Origin: Azonexaceae bacterium
GTDB lineage: Bacteria; Pseudomonadota; Gammaproteobacteria; Burkholderiales; Rhodocyclaceae
NCBI GenBank assembly: GCA_009469685.1
Contig: SSTA01000100.1
Span: 1 to 13,098, forward strand
Direction of reading: 5' to 3'
Length of the DNA: 13,098 nt
Shown here: positions 7,912 to 13,098 of the stretch, in pieces
How the letters are laid out: each line of letters starts with the position of its first letter
How positions within the stretch are numbered: position 1 is the first letter of the stretch
The notes under the pieces: model-generated
What the model was told of the DNA's origin: nothing
Seen by the model: the letters and a program-made list of their open reading frames with translations, nothing else
Databases searched by the model: none
Program-made: the position numbers and the translations under genes

Positions 7912-7912
7912 G

Positions 7913-8254
7913 GTGGAAGTCGAAGCCCATTTCCTCGATGTCAAGATCATGGGCCGCGAGTACCGCGTGGCCTGTACCCCGGACGAGCGGGATGCACTGC
8001 TTTCAGCCGTGGAGATGGTTGATGGCCGCATGCGCGACATTGCCCAGCGAACGCGCAATACCATCGCCGAGCGCGTCGCCGTGATGGCGGCCCTCAATAT
8101 CGCCCACGAACATCTGTCGGCGCCCCGGACCTCTCCGGAGCCGCTTCCCGCACCAGAAGATTCGCTTGCCAGTTCCGAGGCAAAGCGTAGAATCGATGCC
8201 ATGGGAGCACGGCTTGATTCCGTGCTGGGACCGCAAAGCCAACTCGATCTTTAG
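7913..8254 (+). CDS. zapA: Cell division protein ZapA
   Basis: ZapA binds and bundles FtsZ filaments at midcell in the cytoplasm. The 113-residue protein shows the family layout: an N-terminal globular part with LDVKIMGREYRVACTPDERDALLSAVEMVDGRM (8-40), then the helix DIAQRTRNTIAERVAVMAALNIAHEHL (42-68), and a C-terminal helix that would coil in the tetramer (KRRIDAMGARLDSVL). The start is GTG 7913, with AAGAGG 6 bp upstream inside the end of the preceding gene; that spacing decides against the much longer upstream frame, which is out-of-frame sequence of the coiled-coil gene. The 6S RNA gene follows, the arrangement seen in many proteobacteria. The tail contains a proline-rich linker (SPEPLPAPED). 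Confidence 0.93.
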   Translation: MEVEAHFLDVKIMGREYRVACTPDERDALLSAVEMVDGRMRDIAQRTRNTIAERVAVMAALNIAHEHLSAPRTSPEPLPAPEDSLASSEAKRRIDAMGARLDSVLGPQSQLDL

Positions 8255-8285
8255 CAGCGCGCGTTGCTTTCGGCTCCGACCGCCG

Positions 8286-8468
8286 AGCGTCCCCTGCAGT
8301 GTTTGTTTTGGCCATATATTCCTTGGACCAATGCTGATTGGCATCGGTTGCGGACCGTTGAAACCGCTGTTGTGAGCCTCCTCCGCCGGAGGCGCCTGAT
8401 GCGGAAGGAAAGCGACCACTCTGGACCCAGGTTCAGGATGCCGGCCTGACGGCACTTGCGGGGGCCAG
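8286..8468 (+). ncRNA. ssrS: 6S RNA
   Basis: 6S RNA is a long hairpin that mimics open promoter DNA and sequesters sigma-70 RNA polymerase when growth slows. The 183-base segment after zapA has the right size and fold. The 5' CCCC-T-GCA-GTG (8291-8301) pairs with the 3' CAC-T-TGC-GGGG (8453-8464) with two bulged bases, and an apical stem pairs GCCTCC (8376-8381) with GGAGGC (8388-8393) at the middle of the molecule. The purine-rich GGAAGGAAAGCGACCA on the 3' side would flank the central bubble. The position next to zapA is the classic one for ssrS. No protein-coding pattern is seen here. Ends are estimated from the closing stem to within a few bases. Confidence 0.88.
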
Positions 8469-8484
8469 TTTTTGTAGCGAACAG

Positions 8485-8520
8485 AACGGGCGGCAGGGAA
8501 TCCTGCCGCCCGTTTCTATT
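8485..8520 (+). terminator. Hairpin terminator after 6S RNA
   Basis: A perfect 13-bp stem, AACGGGCGGCAGG (8485-8497) with CCTGCCGCCCGTT (8502-8514), around a GAAT loop and followed by TTCTATT. The U-tract is imperfect, but stem length and GC content are strong. It separates 6S RNA from the EVE gene, which starts 17 bp later. Confidence 0.75.
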
Positions 8521-8536
8521 CCCGGAGCAATCCAGC

Positions 8537-9004
8537 GTGCAGTATTGGCTGATGAAATCCGAGCCGAACGAGGTCTCCATCGACGATCTGGCTGCCAGGC
8601 CCGGGCAGAGCGTTCCCTGGTTCGGCGTGCGCAATTATCAGGCGCGCAATTTCATGCGGGACGCGATGCGCATGGGAGATCAGGCCTTCTTCTATCACTC
8701 CGGCTGCAGCGAACCGGGAATTGCCGGAATCTGCGAGGTCTGCTCGGGGCCTTACCCGGACGACAGCCAGTTCGATCCTGCGAGTCCCTATTTCGACCCC
8801 AAGGCCAGCCGGGAAAATCCGCGCTGGCAACTGGTCGACGTCCGTCTGGTGGCCAAGACCCGGTACCTCTCCCTCGCCGAATTGCGTTGCCACTCCGAAC
8901 TCGCCGGCATGCGGCTTCTCGCTCCGGGAAATCGTCTTTCAATCACGCCGGTCAGTCCGGAAGAATGGGCTTTCATCACCGGGAGCCTGCTGGGACGTCG
9001 ATGA
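8537..9004 (+). CDS. EVE domain-containing protein
   Basis: A 155-residue protein made of a single EVE domain, a PUA-like fold thought to bind modified bases in nucleic acid. Family hallmarks are the opening YWLMKSEP (3-10), VRNYQARNFMR (31-41), the FFYHS strand (51-55), DPASPYFDPKAS (80-91), PRWQLVDV (95-102) and the closing NRLSITPVSPEEW (132-144). GTG 8537 gives the usual family start and has GGAG 9 bp upstream; the longer frame would begin inside the terminator stem region. The biochemical role is not settled for bacterial members. Its stop overlaps the start of the TauE/SafE gene (ATGA, 9001-9004). Confidence 0.9.
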   Translation: MQYWLMKSEPNEVSIDDLAARPGQSVPWFGVRNYQARNFMRDAMRMGDQAFFYHSGCSEPGIAGICEVCSGPYPDDSQFDPASPYFDPKASRENPRWQLVDVRLVAKTRYLSLAELRCHSELAGMRLLAPGNRLSITPVSPEEWAFITGSLLGRR

Positions 9005-9801
9005 GTTGGTGGTGGCTGAGCTATCCGCTCCTGGGCATCTTCGGGGGCTTTGTCGCAGGCTTGTTCGGAGTCGGCGGCGGAATGACGCTGGTTCCCTTCA
9101 TGTACATGATCTTTCTGGCGCAGGGGATGCCGGCCGAGCACGTCATTCACCTCTCCCTCGGCACTTCGATGGCCACCATCCTGCTGACTTCCATCTCCAG
9201 CATGCGCGCCCACCATGCCCACGGCGCCGTCAACTGGACCATCGTCCGCGCCATGGCGCCGGCCCTGGTCATCGGTACCTTCGGCGGATCGCAGCTCGCC
9301 GGCCAGGTTCCGACCCGGCCCCTGACCCTGGTGTTCGTGGTCATCGTGTATTACGCGGCCGCTCAAATGATCCTCGACGCCCGACCGAAACCGCACCGCG
9401 GCCTGCCGGAAACGACCGGATTACTGGCCGCCGGGGGATTGATCGGCATTGTTTCCAGCCTGGTGGCGGCCGGCGGCGGCTTCCTCTCGGTGCCCTTCAT
9501 GCTCTTTTGCAACGTTCCCCTGCATACGGCCGTCGGTACCTCGGCGGCCCTGGGTTTTCCGATCGCCCTCGCCGGCACGATCGGCTACGTCGTCGCCGGC
9601 GGGCAGGACCCGACCCTGCCAGCCTTCACCCTGGGTTACATCTATCTCCCGGCTTTCGCCGGCATCGTCGCCTTGAGTACCTTGATGGCTCCCGTTGGCG
9701 CCCGGCTCGCCCACCGACTTCCGCTGAAGAAACTGAAGCGGGCCTTCGGCGCGTTCCTCGCATTGCTGGCGACGAAGATGCTCCTCAACCTCGTCAACTA
9801 G
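9001..9801 (+). CDS. TauE/SafE family membrane transporter (probable sulfite/organic anion exporter)
   Basis: A 266-residue inner-membrane protein with about eight hydrophobic segments and the two-fold repeat of the family. The first half has GLFGVGGGMTLVPF (20-33) and HLSLGTSMAT (50-59), and the second half has LVAAGGGFLSVPF (154-166) and HTAVGTSAALGFP (175-187). Some relatives export sulfite, sulfoacetate or other small anions, but most members are uncharacterised, so the substrate is open. ATG 9001 overlaps the EVE stop codon, suggesting coupled translation, although no functional link between the two families is established. It ends with a charged LPLKKLKRAFG segment and a last helix. Convergent with the crotonase gene 28 bp away. 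Confidence 0.9.
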   Translation: MSWWWLSYPLLGIFGGFVAGLFGVGGGMTLVPFMYMIFLAQGMPAEHVIHLSLGTSMATILLTSISSMRAHHAHGAVNWTIVRAMAPALVIGTFGGSQLAGQVPTRPLTLVFVVIVYYAAAQMILDARPKPHRGLPETTGLLAAGGLIGIVSSLVAAGGGFLSVPFMLFCNVPLHTAVGTSAALGFPIALAGTIGYVVAGGQDPTLPAFTLGYIYLPAFAGIVALSTLMAPVGARLAHRLPLKKLKRAFGAFLALLATKMLLNLVN

Positions 9802-9803
9802 AC

Positions 9804-9821
9804 CACCGCCAAAATGGTGGC
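9804..9821. terminator. Weak hairpin between convergent genes
   Basis: CCGCCA pairs with TGGTGG (one G-U) around an AAA loop in the 28-bp gap between the TauE/SafE and crotonase stop codons. There is no clear U-tract on either strand, so bidirectional termination is only a possibility. Confidence 0.25.
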
Positions 9822-9829
9822 GAGCCTGT

Positions 9830-10609
9830 TCAGCGCGCCTTGAACTGCGGCTTGCGCTTCTCGAAAAAGGCCGCCAGACCTTCCCTATAGTCCTCGGTCT
9901 CGAGGAAGGCGAACGAGGCCGCCCTTTCCTCCTCGCTGAGCGGCAGCCCGGTCCGGAGTCGCCGTATCCACTGCTTGTGCCAAGCTGCAACCAAGGGGGC
10001 TCCGGAAGCAATCCGGCGCGCCGTTCCATAGGCTTCGTCGACGACAAGGCTATCGGCCACCACCCGGGTGACAATGCCCTTGGCATGCGCCTCGAACGCT
10101 GTGAGGATGCGGCCCTCCAGCAGAAGCTCCTTGAGCACGGCGGGTCCCGCAAGATCCAGGAGTCCTCTCATTTCATCCGGATACATGGAAAATCCGAGCC
10201 GGGCGATGGGTACGCCAAAGCGGGACGACTCCCCACAGATGCGCAGATCGCAAGCTGCGGCGATTTCCAGTCCGCCACCGATGCAGGCCCCCTGTACGAG
10301 GGCGACCGTGGGATGGCCGCATTGGGCGATGGCGCCCAGGGCCAGAGCGACCTCGTCATGGTAGGCGCGGGCCTGTTCCAGGGTAGTCCGCTGGGTCAGA
10401 AATTCCTCGAGATCGCCACCGGAAGCAAAAGCCAAGCTTCCCTCACCACGCAGGACGATGCATCGGATCTCGCTTTGCCGGCCCAGATCGCGGAACAGTT
10501 CCGTCAGGCGCCGCCACATCCCCAAATCGATGGCGTTCAATTTCCCGGGGCTGTCAAGAACGACCGTCGCCAGGTCGCCAGCGACCTCGCACTCCACCGA
10601 GCCTGCCAT
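9830..10609 (-). CDS. Enoyl-CoA hydratase/isomerase (crotonase) family protein
   Basis: A 259-residue crotonase-fold enzyme acting on an acyl-CoA thioester in the cytoplasm. It has the N-terminal CoA-binding motif KLNAID (23-28), the first oxyanion-hole segment AFASGGDLEEF (60-70), the second one GGGLEIAAACDLRI (111-124), and the C-terminal EDYREGLAAFFEKRKPQF (239-256). Glu115 matches Glu144 of mammalian enoyl-CoA hydratase. The position of Glu164 is Ile135 (FGVPI), so the classic two-Glu hydration mechanism is not supported. The gene lies 9 bp after a GntR regulator gene that diverges from methylmalonyl-CoA mutase. It resembles methylmalonyl-CoA decarboxylase (YgfG/ScpB) in parts, but that enzyme's catalytic His66 and Tyr140 are not matched. 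The reaction is therefore open. Confidence 0.88.
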   Translation of the reverse strand: MAGSVECEVAGDLATVVLDSPGKLNAIDLGMWRRLTELFRDLGRQSEIRCIVLRGEGSLAFASGGDLEEFLTQRTTLEQARAYHDEVALALGAIAQCGHPTVALVQGACIGGGLEIAAACDLRICGESSRFGVPIARLGFSMYPDEMRGLLDLAGPAVLKELLLEGRILTAFEAHAKGIVTRVVADSLVVDEAYGTARRIASGAPLVAAWHKQWIRRLRTGLPLSEEERAASFAFLETEDYREGLAAFFEKRKPQFKAR

Positions 10610-10618
10610 GGGCGTGAT

Positions 10619-11287
10619 TCAGGCAGCCTTGGCGTGAGCGTCCTGCATCTTCGCCAAGGCTTCGCGGCCCGAAAGCAGGTGGTCGTGCATCGCCGTTTCC
10701 GCCGCCGACGGCTGACCCGCCTTGATGGCCGCCAGGATCGTCCGGTGCTCGTCCAGCGACTGCTGCAGGCGCCCTTCGAGAGAGAGAGAATGCAAGCGCG
10801 ACAACTTAAGAACCTTGCGCAAATCCTGAATCACCGACAGCATCCAGCGGTTGCCGGAGAGTTCCTGGATGCGCCGGTGAAACAGCTGATTGGCTTCGAA
10901 GAATGCATCGATACGGCCATCGCGGGCGCTTTGCTCCAAGGTTTCGTGTATCGCCTCGAGGCCCTCGACGTCGGCCCGCGTGGCCCGCCTTACGGCTTCG
11001 GCGGCGCAGCGCCCTTCGAGCATTGCCATGAGGGGGAATATATCGTCCAGATCTTCGGCGCTGATCTCGGTGACGTAGCACCCGCGGCGCGGCCTCAGGG
11101 TGACCAGTCCTTCGGAAGCCAGCACTTTCAGCGCTTCGCGCAGAGGGGTGCGGGAAATGCCGTACTGCTCGGCGAGCTTTTGCTCATCGATCCAGGTGCC
11201 CGGCGGCAACTCATGCGCAAAGATCCGTTGACGCAGACGCTCGGCAACTTCCTGATAGAGGGCGGTAGGGGCGATGCGGTGGGTCAT
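10619..11287 (-). CDS. GntR family transcriptional regulator, FadR/FCD subfamily
   Basis: A 222-residue DNA-binding regulator. The N-terminal winged helix-turn-helix (about 8-75) has the GntR pattern LPPGTWIDEQKLAEQYGISRTPLREALKVLASEGLV and the wing RPRRGCYV. The C-terminal FCD ligand domain (about 80-212) shows the metal or ligand residues of the subfamily: Asn133-x3-His137, His181 (DEHRTIL) and His203 (HDHLLSG). Members of this subfamily usually sense organic acids or acyl-CoAs. It is probably cotranscribed with the crotonase gene (9 bp gap) and diverges from methylmalonyl-CoA mutase, with palindromes between. A role in controlling the flanking propionyl/methylmalonyl-CoA genes is inferred. 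The start is ATG 11287 with a GAGAGA stretch upstream. Confidence 0.92.
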   Translation of the reverse strand: MTHRIAPTALYQEVAERLRQRIFAHELPPGTWIDEQKLAEQYGISRTPLREALKVLASEGLVTLRPRRGCYVTEISAEDLDDIFPLMAMLEGRCAAEAVRRATRADVEGLEAIHETLEQSARDGRIDAFFEANQLFHRRIQELSGNRWMLSVIQDLRKVLKLSRLHSLSLEGRLQQSLDEHRTILAAIKAGQPSAAETAMHDHLLSGREALAKMQDAHAKAA

Positions 11288-11315
11288 CCTCTTGTCTCTC
11301 TCGGATAGGCACTTC

Positions 11316-11345
11316 TTGCATACATAATTATGGATGCAGTATTAT
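11316..11345 (+). promoter_or_regulatory. Candidate promoter of methylmalonyl-CoA mutase
   Basis: TATTAT (11340-11345) matches five of six -10 consensus bases, and TTGCAT (11316-11321) lies 18 bp upstream as a weak -35. The predicted start near 11352 gives a leader of about 84 bases. The overlap with the 22-bp palindrome would suit repression. Confidence 0.4.
11317..11338. promoter_or_regulatory. 22-bp palindrome, candidate GntR operator
   Basis: TGCAT-A-CATAATTATG-G-ATGCA is an inverted repeat with a single mismatched pair out of eleven, AT-rich in otherwise GC-rich DNA. It lies in the intergenic space between the divergent GntR and mutase genes and over the spacer of the predicted mutase promoter. 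A shorter GTATTATAC palindrome (11339-11347) abuts it. Binding by the adjacent regulator is inferred. Confidence 0.55.
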
Positions 11346-11381
11346 ACAAACGTAGCACTACTCTTGGCAAAGTACCAGCGT

Positions 11382-11396
11382 AGAATTTTGAATTCT
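11382..11396. repeat. Short perfect palindrome in the mutase leader
   Basis: AGAATT-TTG-AATTCT is a perfect 6-bp inverted repeat with a 3-base centre, 40 bp before the mutase start codon. It could be a second protein site or a weak RNA hairpin; the sequence does not decide. Confidence 0.4.
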
Positions 11397-11435
11397 GCAT
11401 CAATGGTACACAAAATCGAACCTGCGAGGCCTGTC

Positions 11436-13098
11436 ATGTCCGACACATTTCACGATTCGAACCATCTGGATGCATGGGAAAAATTGGCATCCCGGCAGGC
11501 CCCTGGCGGCGACATCGCCAATCTCGTCTGGAATACGCCCGAGGGATTGGCGGTCAAGGCGTTGTACACAAGGCAGGATATCGACGATCTGGCTTATGTC
11601 GACACCCTGCCCGGCCTCGACCCCTTTCTGCGCGGCCCGCAGCCGACCATGTATGCAGTTAAGCCCTGGACCATTCGCCAGTACGCGGGTTTTTCCACCG
11701 CCGAGGAGTCCAACGCCTTCTACCGAAAGGCGCTGGCGGCCGGCGGCCAAGGCGTTTCCGTGGCCTTCGATCTGGCGACTCACCGCGGCTACGACTCCGA
11801 CAACCCCCGGGTCGTCGGCGACGTGGGCAAGGCGGGAGTAGCGATCGACTCGGTCGAAGACATGAAGATTCTTTTCGACGGCATCCCCCTCGACCGTATC
11901 TCGGTCTCGATGACCATGAATGGAGCCGTATTGCCCATCCTGGCCGGCTACATCGTCGCCGCCGAAGAGCAGGGGGTGGCCAAGGAGCAATTGTCCGGAA
12001 CCATCCAGAACGACATCCTGAAAGAATTCATGGTGCGGAATACCTATATCTATCCGCCCAAGCCGTCGATGAAGATCATCGCGGACATCTTCGCCTACAC
12101 GGCGCAGAACATGCCGAAGTTCAACTCTATCTCGATTTCCGGGTATCACATCCAGGAAGCGGGGGGTAACCAGGCCATCGAACTGGCCTTCACTCTGGCC
12201 GACGGCATGGAGTATGTGCGGACCGGCATCGCCTCGGGTATGGATGTGGACACCTTCGCCGGCCGTCTGTCGTTCTTCTGGGCGGTGGGCATGAATTTCT
12301 ACCTGGAGATCGCCAAGATGCGGGCCGCGCGGCTCCTTTGGCACCGCATCATGACCCAGTTCGGCGCCAAGAACGCCAAATCCAAGATGCTGCGCACCCA
12401 CAGCCAGACCTCCGGCTGGTCTCTGACCGAACAGGATCCGTACAACAACGTCGTGCGGACGACCATCGAAGCGATGGCGGCCGTCTTTGGCGGCACCCAG
12501 TCCCTGCACACCAACGCCCTCGACGAAGCCATCGCCCTGCCCACCGAGTTCTCGGCTCGCATCGCCCGCAACACCCAGCTCATCATCCAGGAAGAAACCC
12601 ACATCACCAGCGTCATCGACCCCTGGGCCGGTTCCTACATGATGGAAAAGCTGACCCAGGACATGGCCGACAAGGCTTGGGCCATCATCGCGGAGATCGA
12701 GGCCATGGGCGGCATGACCAAGGCTGTCGAATCCGGCTGGGCCAAGATGCAGGTCGAGACCTGCGCCGCCGACAAGCAGGCTCGCATCGATTCGGGCAAG
12801 GACGTCATCGTCGGGGTCAATAAGTACAAGCTGGCCAAGGAAGACCCCATCGAGATCCTCAATATCGACAACCACGCTGTGCGCGAGGCCCAGATTGCCC
12901 GCCTGAAGCGGATACGCGCGTCCCGCGACGGCGCTTCGGTCCAGGCCGCCCTCGACGCGCTGACCCGGTGCGCTGAAACCGGCGAGGGCAATCTGCTCGA
13001 CCTGACCGTCAAGGCCATTCGTTTGCGTGCTACCGTAGGCGAAGTTTCGGACGCGCTGGAACGGATCTTCGGTCGCTTCCGGGCCAACAATCAGACCA
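11436..13098 (+). CDS. scpA: Methylmalonyl-CoA mutase large (catalytic) subunit, 3' end cut by window
   Basis: This adenosylcobalamin-dependent enzyme interconverts methylmalonyl-CoA and succinyl-CoA, linking propionate, odd-chain and branched-chain metabolism to the TCA cycle. The frame is open from ATG 11436 to the window end, giving 554 of an expected roughly 700-plus residues. This is the substrate-binding TIM barrel: [18 protein letters not shown] (71-88), [17 protein letters not shown] (110-126), RNTYIYPP (201-208), [11 protein letters not shown] (233-243), [19 protein letters not shown] (320-338) and [19 protein letters not shown] (386-404). Tyr73 and Arg201 match Tyr89 and Arg207 of the Propionibacterium enzyme; isobutyryl-CoA mutase has Phe and Gln there, so methylmalonyl-CoA is the expected substrate. 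Tyr237-His238 match the radical-handling pair. The B12-binding domain lies beyond the edge. CGAGG is 6 bp before the ATG. Confidence 0.96.
   Translation, partial: MSDTFHDSNHLDAWEKLASRQAPGGDIANLVWNTPEGLAVKALYTRQDIDDLAYVDTLPGLDPFLRGPQPTMYAVKPWTIRQYAGFSTAEESNAFYRKALAAGGQGVSVAFDLATHRGYDSDNPRVVGDVGKAGVAIDSVEDMKILFDGIPLDRISVSMTMNGAVLPILAGYIVAAEEQGVAKEQLSGTIQNDILKEFMVRNTYIYPPKPSMKIIADIFAYTAQNMPKFNSISISGYHIQEAGGNQAIELAFTLADGMEYVRTGIASGMDVDTFAGRLSFFWAVGMNFYLEIAKMRAARLLWHRIMTQFGAKNAKSKMLRTHSQTSGWSLTEQDPYNNVVRTTIEAMAAVFGGTQSLHTNALDEAIALPTEFSARIARNTQLIIQEETHITSVIDPWAGSYMMEKLTQDMADKAWAIIAEIEAMGGMTKAVESGWAKMQVETCAADKQARIDSGKDVIVGVNKYKLAKEDPIEILNIDNHAVREAQIARLKRIRASRDGASVQAALDALTRCAETGEGNLLDLTVKAIRLRATVGEVSDALERIFGRFRANNQT

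Noticed and set aside
9830..10609. Calling the crotonase methylmalonyl-CoA decarboxylase (ScpB/YgfG)
   Set aside because: Neighbourhood and C-terminal similarity point that way, but the catalytic His and Tyr of YgfG align with Gly and Met here, and the C-terminal motif is general to the superfamily.
9977..11308. A 443-codon open frame on the plus strand over the crotonase and GntR genes
   Set aside because: Antisense to two well-supported genes and without domain motifs.
11400..12875. A 491-codon open frame on the minus strand
   Set aside because: It mirrors the third-position GC pattern of the methylmalonyl-CoA mutase gene, whose plus-strand frame is clearly real; the antisense product has low-complexity Gly/Asp/His-rich composition.

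Overview
The window is GC-rich, densely coded chromosomal DNA. It most resembles a betaproteobacterium, probably of the Rhodocyclales type. This is inferred from the linked TIGR02449-type coiled-coil gene, zapA, 6S RNA and EVE gene, the style of the cobalamin riboswitch and btu genes, and the codon usage. No search could be run, so the taxon is not proven. I see no mobile element, CRISPR array, tRNA or rRNA.

Layout. (1) 1-1113, + strand: the 3' part of a SCO1/SenC-type copper chaperone, cut by the window edge, then a stand-alone HD-GYP protein. (2) 7588 down to 1139, - strand: a five-gene run btuB, btuC, btuD, hybrid histidine kinase and a 71-residue membrane protein. It is led by a clear cobalamin riboswitch, and its junctions are tight: 3 bp, a 4-bp overlap, 51 bp and a 4-bp overlap. 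(3) 7677-9801, + strand: a TIGR02449-type coiled-coil gene, zapA (cell division), the 6S RNA gene, a strong hairpin terminator, an EVE-domain protein and a TauE/SafE membrane protein. (4) 11287 down to 9830, - strand: a GntR/FCD regulator and a crotonase-fold enzyme. These diverge from (5) 11436 to the window end, + strand: the large catalytic subunit of methylmalonyl-CoA mutase, truncated by the window. Its frame has no stop codon before the edge.

How the parts connect. The btu genes import cobalamin under feedback control by the riboswitch, and the mutase at the right end depends on adenosylcobalamin, so supply and demand for B12 lie within one window. The GntR regulator and the crotonase share a divergent intergenic region with the mutase. 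That region carries a near-perfect 22-bp palindrome over the predicted mutase promoter, which suggests local control of propionyl/methylmalonyl-CoA metabolism. The central block is housekeeping: division-ring assembly plus the global RNA polymerase regulator 6S RNA.

Nothing here is clearly a new system. The points most worth a second look are the possible extension of the B12-controlled operon into a sensor kinase, the apparently leaderless TIGR02449 gene, the crotonase lacking one of the two usual catalytic glutamates, and the palindromic operator candidate.
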